Of a stretch of DNA of 64,000 bases, positions 9,945 to 19,178 are shown one piece after another (positions within the stretch are counted from its first letter, which is position 1; each line of letters opens with the position of its first letter). Position numbers and translations under genes: made by a program. Source of the stretch: Chroococcidiopsidaceae cyanobacterium CP_BM_ER_R8_30 (GTDB lineage Bacteria > Cyanobacteriota > Cyanobacteriia > Cyanobacteriales > Chroococcidiopsidaceae); contig JAFASY010000283.1 in assembly GCA_019244235.1 (NCBI GenBank), forward strand, positions 1 through 64,000, written 5' to 3'. The notes beneath the pieces were generated by a model that was not told where the DNA came from, did not search any database, and saw only the letters and a list, made by a program, of their open reading frames with translations.

Positions 9945-10745
9945 ATGCAAGATGACATTTTTGACAAAGAGAAAAGATTCCACGACCAGTGGGCATCTAC
10001 CATTGATGTAGAAGGAATCAAAGTTCAGGACTACTTTGAAGCCTGTACAGCCCCAGAAAATCGGTTCATCCTCAGACATATGGGTGATTTCAAAGGCAAG
10101 CGACTCTTAGATCTAGGATGCGGTGCAGGAGAAAACAGCGTCTACTTTGCCAAAAGAGGGGCGCGATGTGTTGCATCAGACTACTCTCCCGGCATGGTAG
10201 AAGTGGCTCTCCAACTAGCAGCAGCCAACGGCGTCCAGATTGAGGGGCGGACAATGAATGCAATGGCTCTCGATTGCCCTGACAATAGCTTCGATTTCGT
10301 TTACGCCTCAAATCTGCTGCACCACTTACCAGAGCCTAAAACCGCCATCCGGGAAATGTATCGCATACTCAAGCCAGGTGGAAAAGCCTGTTTCTGGGAC
10401 CCCTTGAAGCATAACCCAGTTATTAACGTGTATCGGCGAATTGCAACCAAGGTACGAACTGAAGACGAAACTCCTCTTGACATTAATATCGTTAATTTTG
10501 TCAGAACTCAGTTCTCCAAAACAACTTATGATACATTTTGGCTCTTCACCCTTTGGATATTCTTACGTTTCTATTTAATTGAGAAAGTTGATCCAAACAA
10601 AGAGCGTTACTGGAAGAAAATAATTATTGAACAAGCAAGACTAAAATCAGAATACCGTCGCTTAGAGAAGATAGATGTCATTTTGAAACAATTGCCTTTG
10701 ATGAAGCGGTTTGCCTGGAATTTAGCTGTGGTAGCGACCAAGTAA
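9945..10745 (+). CDS. Class I SAM-dependent methyltransferase
   Basis: A 266-residue methyltransferase. Motif I is LLDLGCGAGENSVYFAKRG, near residues 53-71. The post-motif region NSFDFVYASNLLHHLPEPKTAI resembles the UbiE/Methyltransf_11 family. Near residue 195 a hydrophobic stretch (FWLFTLWIFLRFYLI) suggests membrane association, and the C-terminus is basic. The substrate is unknown; a lipid, quinone or secondary-metabolite acceptor would fit (inference). No operon partner is evident. Confidence 0.75.
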   Translation: MQDDIFDKEKRFHDQWASTIDVEGIKVQDYFEACTAPENRFILRHMGDFKGKRLLDLGCGAGENSVYFAKRGARCVASDYSPGMVEVALQLAAANGVQIEGRTMNAMALDCPDNSFDFVYASNLLHHLPEPKTAIREMYRILKPGGKACFWDPLKHNPVINVYRRIATKVRTEDETPLDINIVNFVRTQFSKTTYDTFWLFTLWIFLRFYLIEKVDPNKERYWKKIIIEQARLKSEYRRLEKIDVILKQLPLMKRFAWNLAVVATK

Positions 10746-10970
10746 AAGAAGGGAATAATAGTTAGTATATTCCAAGGTGAAAAACTTGCTGGAATGGCCT
10801 AAATCTATACTATGTATTGCCAACTTTAAGTGGGTCGATTTTGCGCGATTTCCAGACACCAGATTTTGCCCTTAGCTCAACCTGTGCCTTCAGGTTCACT
10901 GCATCGATTGCATCTTAGAACTTGCACATCGACCTTCAACGTATCTTGAGGCAACCTGAAGCGTCTCCCT

Positions 10971-11729
10971 TCAATGTCCAAAGAGCCAACCTCCATTGAC
11001 ATTGAGAACCTCCCCACTGACAAAACTCGCTTCTGGAGAAGCTAAATAGGCAACGGCGCTGGCAATGTCTTTGACATGCCCCAGTCTCCCAACCGGGATC
11101 TGAGCCACTAACCCTTGCACTTGGGTTTGTGACAGTGGTTCCGCAAAAAATCCTGTGTCTGCTACAAATCCAGGAGCAATCGCATTCACAGTAATTCCTT
11201 GAGAACTGAGTTCCCGCGCCAATGCATACGTGAGTCCTAGTAGTCCGGCTTTGGCTGACGCATAAGCTAAAGCACCGGGACGAATGCCACCTGTAAAAGC
11301 AGCAATTGAACTGATATTGATAATGCGTCCCCCAGGACGAGAGAGATACGGTGTGGCTGCTGTCGCCATCAGGAAGCTACCTTTGAGATTAGCAGTGTGA
11401 ACCTCGTCCCAAAGTCGCTCCGCCTGCTCCAGAGGCATCTGCGTGGTGAATGAGTGAGCAAATCCAGCCGCGTTGACCAGCACATCAATGTGTCCATATT
11501 GCTGAGCAATAGCATTCACTGCCTCAACCACTTGAGTGCGCTGCCCGACATCCGCTTGTTGCCAGCTCGCAGAAGAACCGAGTGCCTCTGCCGTCTCGCT
11601 TAGCCTTAGTTGATTGCGCCCAATAATCACGACTTGAGCATTTTCCTGACTCAATCGTTCAGCAATTGCCCGTCCAATTCCACTACTGCCACCTGTAACG
11701 ACGACAACACGAGAAGTATTAATATCCAT
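10971..11729 (-). CDS. Short-chain dehydrogenase/reductase (SDR)
   Basis: A classical SDR of about 252 residues. The cofactor loop is TGGSSGIGRA near the N-terminus, the structural NAAG-like motif is VNAAGFA, and the catalytic Ser-Tyr-Lys set is in INISSIAAF and YASAKAG. It is probably a FabG-like NAD(P)H-dependent oxidoreductase, but the substrate is not predictable. I chose the ATG at 11729 (MDINTSRVVVVTGG) rather than the upstream start at 11795, which would add 22 non-family residues. It is divergent from a LysR regulator. Confidence 0.85.
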   Translation of the reverse strand: MDINTSRVVVVTGGSSGIGRAIAERLSQENAQVVIIGRNQLRLSETAEALGSSASWQQADVGQRTQVVEAVNAIAQQYGHIDVLVNAAGFAHSFTTQMPLEQAERLWDEVHTANLKGSFLMATAATPYLSRPGGRIINISSIAAFTGGIRPGALAYASAKAGLLGLTYALARELSSQGITVNAIAPGFVADTGFFAEPLSQTQVQGLVAQIPVGRLGHVKDIASAVAYLASPEASFVSGEVLNVNGGWLFGH

Positions 11730-11831
11730 AGTCTTTGTTGCCTTCAAGAATTTTTGAGAGATAGAGGTGTCCTCACTTCTCACGCTAGGAGACAAGTTTC
11801 TCGCTGTCCAATATATATATGAGTAGTAGTA

Positions 11832-11846
11832 ATATTTTAGAAATAT
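11832..11846. promoter_or_regulatory. Inverted repeat between SDR and LysR genes
   Basis: ATATTT-TAG-AAATAT is a perfect 6-bp inverted repeat with a 3-base centre. It contains a T-N11-A arrangement, the minimal LysR-type box. It sits just before the LysR start and within the region shared with the divergent SDR gene. Autoregulation and control of the SDR gene would fit, but this is inference from position and symmetry only. Confidence 0.35.
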
Positions 11847-11851
11847 AATTT

Positions 11852-12787
11852 ATGGAGCTACGACACCTCCACTATTTCATTGCTGTTGCGGAAGAGCTGC
11901 ACTTTAGTCGAGCGGCGGCGCGATTACACATAGCTCAACCCCCGCTCAGTCAGCAGATCCAGAACCTAGAAGCGGAATTAGGGGTCAAACTATTTGAGCG
12001 AACCAAGCGTCAAGTTCAGTTAACGGCAGCAGGACAACTGTTTTTAGAGCATTCCTATCAAGTGCTGGCTCAAATTGAGCAAGCCGTTCAGTCAGCACAA
12101 CGAGTTGGACGGGGGGAAGTTGGGCAACTGGTTATTGGGTTTGTGGGAGGTGCAACTTATGGAATTTTCCCAGACATCCTACGCACCTTCCGCACACGCT
12201 TTCCAGAGGTAGAACTGGTTCTCTACGAGTTGACGACAATCCAGCAAATTCAAGCGCTGCGCGAGCGACGCATTGAGGTCGGCTTTGGAGTTCGTCCTTT
12301 AGTTGAGGATTCTACTCTGCAATTTGAACGCATTGTTCAGGAGCCACTTATGCTTGTATTGCCCCAAATACACCCCCTCGCCAGTCAATCCCAGGTGTCA
12401 CTTCAAGCATTCGCCCATGAACCGTTTGTTCTATTTCCACCTCGATTGGGGCTTGGCTTCTATGAGCAAATCATCAGTCTGTGCGAGGCATCTGGATTTC
12501 GTCCGCAGATAGCACAGGAAGCCATTCAAATGCAGACCATTGTAGGTTTAGTGGCAGCAGGGTTTGGAGTTTCGCTGGTTCCCGCTTCTGTCCAAATGCT
12601 CCATCAACCAGGGGTAGTTTACAAGTCTTTAACCATGCCAGCACCTACTGTAGACTTAGCAGTGATCTGGCAGTGCCACAACGCTTCTCCTGTTCTACAA
12701 GCATTTCTTAATGTGGTTAGAGAACAGGCTTCCCTCAAAGCAGAGGCAGTTACAGACTCACAAGGCAATAGGGTGGACGGGAGATAA
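11852..12787 (+). CDS. LysR-family transcriptional regulator
   Basis: A 311-residue LTTR. The winged HTH covers residues 1-60 (ELRHLHYFIAVAEELHFSRA, then LHIAQPPLSQQIQNLE). The effector-binding domain runs from about 90 to 295, with the typical VGLVAAGFGVSLVPAS near its end. LTTRs often control the gene transcribed divergently from them, here the SDR, about 120 bases away. The effector is unknown. The last 20 residues are hydrophilic and lie outside the fold. Confidence 0.9.
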   Translation: MELRHLHYFIAVAEELHFSRAAARLHIAQPPLSQQIQNLEAELGVKLFERTKRQVQLTAAGQLFLEHSYQVLAQIEQAVQSAQRVGRGEVGQLVIGFVGGATYGIFPDILRTFRTRFPEVELVLYELTTIQQIQALRERRIEVGFGVRPLVEDSTLQFERIVQEPLMLVLPQIHPLASQSQVSLQAFAHEPFVLFPPRLGLGFYEQIISLCEASGFRPQIAQEAIQMQTIVGLVAAGFGVSLVPASVQMLHQPGVVYKSLTMPAPTVDLAVIWQCHNASPVLQAFLNVVREQASLKAEAVTDSQGNRVDGR

Positions 12788-13126
12788 TGAATTTTTTCCG
12801 ATCTAGCTGGTCATAAACTCGAACTTTGTGGTCCCCTATATGAAGCTCTTGTGTAATTTTTAAGTTGCCACTGTTACTATCGTGTAAACTCGGTAGAAAT
12901 GATATTTAACAAAGGTTAGAATGTGTATAACCAGTAAAAACACGGTTGCCAATACAAATGTACTCAATGTAAATACAGTGAGACGCATTGAGAAAAAATG
13001 ATTCACAACCTACCTTACGTATTTTTACGTAAGCTGCTGGTCTAGGAAAGTCAAGATATAACTGATGTTTTGTTAAGCTGTCGTAGAAGTATATATATCA
13101 TTTACGATTTTACGAAAGGCATAAGT
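12788..13126. other. Intergenic region, no gene seen
   Basis: AT-rich region after the LysR gene with no convincing ORF. It holds one perfect stem-loop, listed separately at 13014-13033, and otherwise no structure I can name. It marks the switch from core genes to a small accessory patch of unrecognised ORFs. Confidence 0.5.
13014..13033. promoter_or_regulatory. Perfect 8-bp stem-loop upstream of orphan ORF
   Basis: CTTACGTA-TTTT-TACGTAAG is a perfect 8-bp inverted repeat with a TTTT loop, about 95 bases before the orphan ORF at 13127. It could be an operator or a structured leader. No poly-U tract follows on either strand, so a terminator is unlikely. Confidence 0.35.
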
Positions 13127-13417
13127 ATGGCTGTAAAAGAGAAAAGTGCTGAGATCATAGTTCAAGGAGGCTTCAGTCCTAAACTCTTTTATGAGACACA
13201 AAGACCTAATTTATTTAATGATTTAAATACAAAGAGATTAAAAGTGCTAGTTTCGTATATATCTCATTTACATTTGGAAGGAGAGATTAGCGATGAAGCG
13301 TTTAAATCGATCGTTAGTCATGCTTACTCAACCTATATTGAAGGTAAAGTAAACTTAGAAATCAAAATTATAGAATCAAAACTTCAGGAAATGCTAGAAA
13401 AGTATTTCTTTGAATAG
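13127..13417 (+). CDS. Hypothetical protein, unrecognised
   Basis: A 96-residue protein starting MAVKEKSAEIIVQGGFSP. I chose the ATG at 13127 because GAAAGG lies 8 bases before it. The longer frame from 13070 adds 19 residues without family character. It is mainly alpha-helical and charged, with a long amphipathic C-terminal helix (NLEIKIIESKLQEMLEKYFF) that could dimerise. It has no membrane segment or known motif. Codon use is AT-rich compared with its neighbours, suggesting acquired DNA. It ends 6 bases before the next gene, so the two are probably co-transcribed. Confidence 0.55.
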   Translation: MAVKEKSAEIIVQGGFSPKLFYETQRPNLFNDLNTKRLKVLVSYISHLHLEGEISDEAFKSIVSHAYSTYIEGKVNLEIKIIESKLQEMLEKYFFE

Positions 13418-13423
13418 AGATTT

Positions 13424-13871
13424 ATGGACAACGCCGAATTCAGACCGGAAAAAGAGTTAAGCAAGGAAGAAAAAGAATCTGGAGAGCCACCTTTAGAAGA
13501 TAATCCTACAGAAATTCTTGAAGCATTCCAAGAGCTTCCACCTAGAGAGAAAAAATTTGTCAGCAATCTCGTTGCACAGATTTCCTCTGGACCCTCTCCT
13601 TCTCCTACTTGCCAAACAGGTAACCTCAGAACATATATCGCAAATAATCAGTAACTCAGAGAAAGATAATGAGAGAGCTTTTCAAAGCAGCCTAAGTGCT
13701 GAGACAACCAAAAGATTAGCGATAGCAGCAATATTGATGTTAGTAGTTATCGTACTTGTTTATGCAGCTTATACAAAAGATGGAGTTCTTTCTGAAAAAA
13801 TTATAACTGCTGGAATTAGTGCATTAGGAGGATTTGGCGTAGGTCTAGCTGTTGGAAAACAAAAGGAGTAA
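13424..13871 (+). pseudogene. DUF2335-like membrane protein, frameshifted
   Basis: Two overlapping frames together make one recognisable protein. The first (from ATG 13424) gives an acidic N-terminus ending in ISSGPSPSP near base 13605. The other forward frame continues with LAKQVTSEHISQIISNSEKD, then a membrane segment (LAIAAILMLVVIVLVYAAY) and a second hydrophobic helix (GISALGGFGVGLAVG). The order GPxPxP, then a helix, then two membrane helices is the DUF2335 pattern. Skipping one base at about 13606 restores the protein. This is either an inactivating indel, a sequencing error or a programmed shift; no classic slippery heptamer is visible. Confidence 0.6.
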
Positions 13872-13882
13872 TAGCATTAGTT

Positions 13883-15340
13883 TCATTTACCTTTTAAGCG
13901 ATCGCAATTATCACAGTGACCACACTGCAATTCCTGCGATTCTTTAAAGCCGAACTCATGTAGAAGCATTTGCCAGCGGCATTTCCTCGTCTTAAGGTAG
14001 TCCACCATCTGCTGCACGGCACGAGTATTCGATTGTCCAACAGGTTCAGATTTCCCTGTCTGGAGTTGGTAGTGAAACGGGTCAGACCATTCCAGCCGTC
14101 CTGTACTATGTAGCAAGGAAAGAGCTATCTCTCCATCCTTAAACTGTTTGCTGACAGTTGCAATTTCTCCTTGAGCAGGCAGTTTGCGAACAAGTGTTTG
14201 TGCTGATTGCTGCTGCCTTCGTATCTGTTCTTGAAAAAATTGCCTGCGTCGCTTATCTTCTGGTTCGAGTAGTCCTGTAGTTTCGCTAATTAGGGTGAGG
14301 GTGACAGCAGGCTTCCCATCACGTCCGGCTCGTCCTATCTCCTGTACATACTCACTCAACAAGAACGGGGCGTGAAAGTGAACCACCCACCTGACATTTG
14401 GTTTATTGATGCCCAAACCAAATGCGTTGGTACAAATAACAAACTCGGTATTACCCTGAAGCCAAGATTGTTCAATTTGACGACGTTCAATGGAACTTAA
14501 GCCTGCATGGTAGGCAGAGGTGCTATAGCCCTGCTGCTCTAGCCATGCTGCCAAGTCTTCACTATCTCGACGCGATCGCATGTAAACCAATCCGGTTGTC
14601 TGTTGCTGTGCCCGAATAAACCGGAGTAATTGCTGCCGTCTTCCTCTAGGTGTCCAGACTTGCTGCACTTGGAGATGTAAATTTGGACGATAGGGGTTGA
14701 GACTAAAGACTGCTGGCTCTTGGAGTCGCAAAACTCTCTGGATGGTCTTTTGTACCGGTGGATCAGCAGTGGCAGTGAAAGCAGCAATTGTGATATTTGT
14801 ACCTGGAGGCTTGTGTTTTAGGAGAGCTGGGCGTACCGCTCCTAAACGATAGTATGCTGGACGGAAAGTCTCACCCCATTGAGCTAGACAATGAGCTTCG
14901 TCTAGCGCCAACATAGAAATTTGCAAATCTGGCTGACACAAACGCTCCCAAACAGGCAGGCTTAGAAGTGTTTCTGGTGAAAGATAGAGTAACTTTAATT
15001 GCTGCTGCTCTAACTGCCGCAAAGTCTGTTTTCTTTGCGAGATTGAAAGTTGGCTATGTAATAGTGCAGCAGGGATGCCTCGCCCCAGAAGCTCTTGCAC
15101 CTGGTTTTCCATCAATGCCACCAAGGGTGAGACAACCAGCGTTAATCCAGTTTGTAATAATGCTGGCAGCTGGAAGCAGATTGATTTCCCGCCACCTGTT
15201 GGCATGATAACTAATGTGTCCCTTTGAGCTAAGAGCGTCTGCACAATCTCGCCTTGGGGTGCTCGAAAATCGTGGTATCTCCAGATTTTTTGAAATGCAG
15301 CTTTGACCTTGTGCCAGGATGGTTGGTTGAAGGAATACAT
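13883..15340 (-). CDS. recQ: RecQ-family ATP-dependent DNA helicase, short form
   Basis: A 485-residue superfamily 2 helicase. Walker A is MPTGGGKSICFQLPAL, the DEAH box is LDEAHCLAQWGETFRPAY, and motif VI is QEIGRAGRDG. The C-terminus ends at the zinc-binding cluster CRWQMLLHEFGF...CGHCDNC. There is no HRDC domain and little winged-helix region, so it is shorter than E. coli RecQ (about 610). It unwinds 3'-to-5' in recombination and fork repair. It stands alone, divergent from nothing obvious. Confidence 0.9.
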   Translation of the reverse strand: MYSFNQPSWHKVKAAFQKIWRYHDFRAPQGEIVQTLLAQRDTLVIMPTGGGKSICFQLPALLQTGLTLVVSPLVALMENQVQELLGRGIPAALLHSQLSISQRKQTLRQLEQQQLKLLYLSPETLLSLPVWERLCQPDLQISMLALDEAHCLAQWGETFRPAYYRLGAVRPALLKHKPPGTNITIAAFTATADPPVQKTIQRVLRLQEPAVFSLNPYRPNLHLQVQQVWTPRGRRQQLLRFIRAQQQTTGLVYMRSRRDSEDLAAWLEQQGYSTSAYHAGLSSIERRQIEQSWLQGNTEFVICTNAFGLGINKPNVRWVVHFHAPFLLSEYVQEIGRAGRDGKPAVTLTLISETTGLLEPEDKRRRQFFQEQIRRQQQSAQTLVRKLPAQGEIATVSKQFKDGEIALSLLHSTGRLEWSDPFHYQLQTGKSEPVGQSNTRAVQQMVDYLKTRKCRWQMLLHEFGFKESQELQCGHCDNCDRLKGK

Positions 15341-15523
15341 TGCTTAAAACACCAAAGTATGCATCTTGCTACAGTCCCAAGGCAAACTACATGGTGCTAA
15401 GCAGATGACTCATCCTCAACTCTATGGCAGACCATTTACCGTTCTTTGTTGAACGCTTGTAACTTTCATCAAGAGACTGTGAATCTGGGCTCTATTCCTT
15501 ACGTTAGCTCTTGCTCACACCCT

Positions 15524-16525
15524 CTAAAATTGCTGCAAGAACCGCAGATCGCTGCTGTACAATCGGCGAATATCGTCAATTTGATGCAGCACCATAGCCA
15601 ATCGCTCCACTCCAAAACCTGCGGCAAATCCTGTGTATATTTCTGGATCGTAACCCACTGCCACCAGGACATTGGGATCGACCATCCCACATCCCATCAC
15701 TTCTAGCCAACGTCCGTTCCACTGTACATCCACTTCTGCAGAGGGTTCTGTGAAGGGAAAATAACTGGCGCGAAAGCGGATGGGGACATCGCCAAATAGC
15801 TCCTGCAAAAAGACTTTGACAGTACCCTTCAAGTCGGTGAATGTTAGTTCCTCATCCACAGCCAAAATTTCAATCTGATGAAAAACTGCTGAATGAGTTG
15901 CATCTACGGTATCTCGCCGATAGACTCGACCTGGAGCCGCAATTCGAATCGGTGGCTCATTATCTTCCATGTAGCGAATCTGAACGGTAGAGGTATGGGT
16001 ACGCAGGAGATTGCCATCACTTAGATAGAGGGTATCCTGCATATCACGGGCTGGGTGATCCGGTAGAAAATTGAGTGCCTCAAAGTTATAGTAGTCCGTC
16101 TCCATCTCTGGTCCTTGAGCCACCGTGTAGCCTAAACCAACAAAGATATCCAGCGCTCGGTCAATGGTGCTATTGAGCGGATGCCGCCGACCAATGGGAC
16201 GATAAACTGCTGGCATAGTCACGTCTAGAGTTTCAGCGTCCAGTTGTGTTTGGATTTGGCGCAACTGCAGATTTTGCCGTTGCTGTTCTAGCCCTGTTTG
16301 CAGAACTTCTTTGACTGTATTAACAAGCGCTCCGATGCGAGGGCGCTCCTCTGCACTCAGTTGGCCCATCCCCCGCAGTAACACCGACAGTTGACCCTTC
16401 TTACCGAGGTAAACTACTCTAAGTTCCTCTAGGCGTTCTAGGGTGTCAGTGGCAGCGATCGCGCTTTTCGCTTCCTGCTGCAGCGCCTCTAATTGAGCTT
16501 CTAAATCAATCAGCTGATTCGTCAT
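15524..16525 (-). CDS. pheS: Phenylalanyl-tRNA synthetase alpha subunit
   Basis: The 333-residue catalytic alpha subunit of PheRS, which works as an alpha2beta2 enzyme with PheT; pheT is not in this window. It has an N-terminal coiled coil (about 1-90) that contacts tRNA. The class II synthetase core contains GRRHPLNS, motif 2 [20 protein letters not shown] and motif 3 GFGVERLAM near the C-terminus. Length is normal. Confidence 0.95.
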   Translation of the reverse strand: MTNQLIDLEAQLEALQQEAKSAIAATDTLERLEELRVVYLGKKGQLSVLLRGMGQLSAEERPRIGALVNTVKEVLQTGLEQQRQNLQLRQIQTQLDAETLDVTMPAVYRPIGRRHPLNSTIDRALDIFVGLGYTVAQGPEMETDYYNFEALNFLPDHPARDMQDTLYLSDGNLLRTHTSTVQIRYMEDNEPPIRIAAPGRVYRRDTVDATHSAVFHQIEILAVDEELTFTDLKGTVKVFLQELFGDVPIRFRASYFPFTEPSAEVDVQWNGRWLEVMGCGMVDPNVLVAVGYDPEIYTGFAAGFGVERLAMVLHQIDDIRRLYSSDLRFLQQF

Positions 16526-16623
16526 GAAGAATAATGGTCAAATATCAAAGGTGACAGGATACCGTCCGCCCCTACTAGTTTAGAGGTGATCGCCCTTAAA
16601 TAAATTTCGACTAAACTATAAAC

Positions 16624-17421
16624 TTGATGAAATTACTAATCAGTAACGACGACGGAATTTTTGCATTGGGCATTCGCAGTCTAGCTAATGGCTTAGCAGA
16701 AGCTGGTCATGAAGTCACTGTGGTTTGTCCAGACAGAGAGCGGTCGGCAACGGGGCATGGGCTAACACTACATCAGCCTATTCGTGCCGAAGTGGTAGAG
16801 TCAGTTTTTCATCCTGCTGTTAAAGCCTGGGCTTGTTCTGGCACTCCTTCTGACTGTGTCAAACTGGCATTATGGGCGTTACTAGATAGCCCCCCTGATT
16901 TTGTGCTTTCTGGTATTAATCATGGTTCAAATTTAGGCACCGATATTCTGTACTCTGGCACTGTATCAGCAGCAATGGAAGGAGTGATCGAAGGCATTCC
17001 CAGTATCGCCATTAGTCTGGCTAGTTTCTCCTCAGAGAATTTTCAGAGCGCTGTGACATTTGCTCAAAACCTGCTTGCTCAGCTGGTAGCCCAGCCTTTA
17101 CAGTCAGTCGTACTGCTCAATGTCAACGTACCAGCAGTAAAGTCCGAAGATATTGCTGGTGTTGCCCTCACCCGCCAAGGAGTGCGTCGCTATGCCGATG
17201 TTTTTGAGCAGCGGCTCGATCCAAGAGGCAAGACTTACTACTGGCTAGCTGGAGAGCTAGTGGAGGAAGTCGAGCCAGAGCCGAATTTACCTCACCAAAT
17301 CCCTACTGATGTGCAGGCGATCCGCGACAATTACATTACTGTGACGCCCTTACAGTACAACCTGACTGATAAGGCGGCATTGAATTGCTTGCAAAAAAGT
17401 TGGAAATTCAATTGCCTGTAG
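16624..17421 (+). CDS. surE: 5'/3'-nucleotidase SurE
   Basis: A 265-residue SurE phosphatase. The metal site begins with SNDDG at residues 8-12. Also present are [26 protein letters not shown] and [20 protein letters not shown]. It removes phosphate from nucleoside monophosphates and possibly short polyphosphate under stress. The start is ATG just after the divergent pheS promoter region. It lies 54 bases before ribF on the same strand. Confidence 0.94.
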   Translation: MMKLLISNDDGIFALGIRSLANGLAEAGHEVTVVCPDRERSATGHGLTLHQPIRAEVVESVFHPAVKAWACSGTPSDCVKLALWALLDSPPDFVLSGINHGSNLGTDILYSGTVSAAMEGVIEGIPSIAISLASFSSENFQSAVTFAQNLLAQLVAQPLQSVVLLNVNVPAVKSEDIAGVALTRQGVRRYADVFEQRLDPRGKTYYWLAGELVEEVEPEPNLPHQIPTDVQAIRDNYITVTPLQYNLTDKAALNCLQKSWKFNCL

Positions 17422-17475
17422 AAATCCGTAGCACCTCAATCGCGCTCAAATCCAATTTGTGTCAAAATGTAAAGC

Positions 17476-18459
17476 GTGTGGATTACTTCTTCTCCTACTG
17501 AGACTTTAACGCCTGCCGCTGTGGCCCTCGGAAACTTTGATGGCGTACACCGTGGGCACCAACGGGTCATTCAACCTATTTTGAACTGTGTCGGTGCTGC
17601 CGTTGAAGAGAGCAAAGGAGGGACAAGATTAATGCCACCTGCCCTATCCAGTAAGGCTCCCAACTCGCGGCGGACCTATGCAACGGTTGTTACCTTCAAT
17701 CCCCACCCACAAGAGTTTTTCACTGGGCAAACCCGTGCTTTGTTAACTCCCTTGAATGAAAAAGTTCAACAGTTGATCAATCTAGGAGTGCAACAGCTAG
17801 TACTATTACCCTTCGACCGGGAACTAGCAGCTTTGAGTCCTCAGCAGTTCGTGGAGAAGATTCTCTTGCAGCAGTTGTACGTACAAAAGATTAGCGTGGG
17901 AGAGGATTTCCGCTTTGGTAAGGGCAGGAGTGGAACTGCTACCGAGCTACAGGCAATTGCCGCAACCTACGGCATCCCCACCACTATTATTCCTCTACAG
18001 ACTTGTGCAGGTGAGCGGATTAGTAGTTCATCCATCCGTCAAGCCCTTCAGCAGGGCGATCTTGAATGTGTTAAAGCCCTACTTGGTCGTCCCTACATGT
18101 TAATTGGTTCTGTTGTTAAGGGTCAGCAACTAGGCAGAACCATCGGCTTTCCCACAGCTAACATCCAAATACCACCTGAAAAGTTTTTGCCCCGGCACGG
18201 TGTTTATGCTGTACGGGTTTTGATAGAAGATGCCACCGAACTGGGAGTTATGAACATTGGTGTACGTCCTACAGTCAATGGAACTAGTCCTAGTATTGAA
18301 GTGCATCTTTTAGATTGGCATGGGGATTTGTATGGTAAGACCATACAAGTGCATCTAGAAAAGTTTTTGCGCCCAGAACAAAAATTTGCGTCCTTAGAAG
18401 CACTAAAGCAGCAAATTCAAGCTGACTGTACCATAACTAAATCCTTGTTCAATGGGTAA
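17476..18459 (+). CDS. ribF: Bifunctional riboflavin kinase / FAD synthetase
   Basis: A 327-residue RibF that makes FMN and then FAD. The N-terminal nucleotidyltransferase has ALGNFDGVHRGHQRVI (residues 16-31), TFNPHPQEFF and the SSSIRQAL loop. The C-terminal flavokinase has GRTIGFPTANIQ and GVMNIGVRPTV. About 30 extra hydrophilic residues (near 36-68) separate the first helix from the ATVVTFNPHP strand, longer than usual. The start is GTG (MWITSS), matching the family N-terminus. Confidence 0.93.
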   Translation: MWITSSPTETLTPAAVALGNFDGVHRGHQRVIQPILNCVGAAVEESKGGTRLMPPALSSKAPNSRRTYATVVTFNPHPQEFFTGQTRALLTPLNEKVQQLINLGVQQLVLLPFDRELAALSPQQFVEKILLQQLYVQKISVGEDFRFGKGRSGTATELQAIAATYGIPTTIIPLQTCAGERISSSSIRQALQQGDLECVKALLGRPYMLIGSVVKGQQLGRTIGFPTANIQIPPEKFLPRHGVYAVRVLIEDATELGVMNIGVRPTVNGTSPSIEVHLLDWHGDLYGKTIQVHLEKFLRPEQKFASLEALKQQIQADCTITKSLFNG

Positions 18460-18632
18460 GGGATGAGAGAACCGATGTGTTAAGTCACTTGCCCCTTTCG
18501 TCCTTTCTCACCGCCTGATTCCAGCAAGGGGAAGTAGCTCTAAGACAATCGTGGAACGGCTGTTGCGCTCAGTTCCGATTCCTTAGACATTTAGACAAAA
18601 GTATATGCAAACGATGCCGCGAAGCTTACCGG

Positions 18633-18930
18633 ATGAAAACCACTCGTTACTTTGAAACAGTCGTTCGATTAAAACACCCAGAAGTTGAGCTTGCTCAAAG
18701 CAGCAGCCGGAGTAGAACTCCGGCTGACCTTTGAGTTGGAGTGGGTTGAGCAAGTGCTAGCAAATCCAGTAAAAATGGAAGTACAAGTCAACGGACGAAT
18801 TAGCTATATAGGGAACATTCCAGAATTTGGCGGTCGGGCACTCAGAGTCATTACTGAGAGTGATGGTGCAACTGTTCACAATGCTTTCTTTGATCGCAAC
18901 TTCTTTAAGAGACAACAAAAAGGGCAATAG
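18633..18930 (+). pseudogene. DUF4258-like gene broken by a 46-bp repeat insertion
   Basis: The 5' part from ATG 18633 reads MKTTRYFETVVRLKHPEVE and then runs into a dispersed palindromic repeat (18685-18735), stopping at a TGA inside it. After the repeat another frame continues LEWVEQVLANPVKMEVQVNG and ends TVHNAFFDRNFFKRQQ. Removing 46 bases (18690-18735) rejoins the frames as HPEVELEWVEQV, a normal DUF4258-type sequence. That family is often encoded just before a DUF2283 protein, as here. The insertion therefore looks like a genuine disruption. Confidence 0.75.
18685..18735 (+). repeat. TTGAG-bounded palindromic repeat, copy A (46-nt type)
   Basis: Begins TTGAGCTTGCTCAAAG and ends CTTTGAG. 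The first 14 bases are a near-perfect palindrome. A second stem, AGCCGGAGT / ACTCCGGCT, has a 3-base loop. It is bounded by TTGAG on both sides. It lies inside the DUF4258-like gene. Its sequence is close to copy D at 50829-50879, which is in the opposite orientation. Confidence 0.85.
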
Positions 18931-18935
18931 CCACT

Positions 18936-19178
18936 ATGAAAGTTCAATATTTCTCTGACACAGACACGCTTTATATCAGCTTATCAGACGCAAAAATAGC
19001 GAATACAGATATGATTACGGACAACCTAATTATTGATTTTGATGTTGAAGAGAGAGTCGTAAGTATTACTATTGAACAAGCTTCTGGGACTACGGATTTG
19101 GCGAAACTTGAGGCCATCAACGTGGCAACTCCTACGCTAATCGCTGTGGGCGAACGTGAAAAGATTAGTGAACTATGA
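18936..19178 (+). CDS. DUF2283 protein
   Basis: An 80-residue DUF2283 protein: MKVQYFSDTDTLYISLSD, then a middle strand IIDFDVEERVVSITIEQAS. The function of the family is unknown. Its genes are commonly paired with a DUF4258 gene, and the pair resembles a small toxin-antitoxin-like module (inference). Here the partner is broken by a repeat, leaving this protein as a possible orphan. Its stop codon overlaps the start of the following methyltransferase (ATGA). Confidence 0.8.
   Translation: MKVQYFSDTDTLYISLSDAKIANTDMITDNLIIDFDVEERVVSITIEQASGTTDLAKLEAINVATPTLIAVGEREKISEL

Noticed and set aside
13518-13871. 117-residue ORF as a gene of its own
   Set aside because: Its first 28 residues (MKHSKSFHLERKNLS...) are an out-of-frame reading of the upstream gene. 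Only the part after about 13606 looks like real protein, so it is merged into the frameshifted DUF2335-like gene.
18685-18930. 81-residue ORF starting at TTG in the repeat
   Set aside because: The start lies inside the palindromic repeat. The better reading is the 3' part of the broken DUF4258-like gene from 18633.
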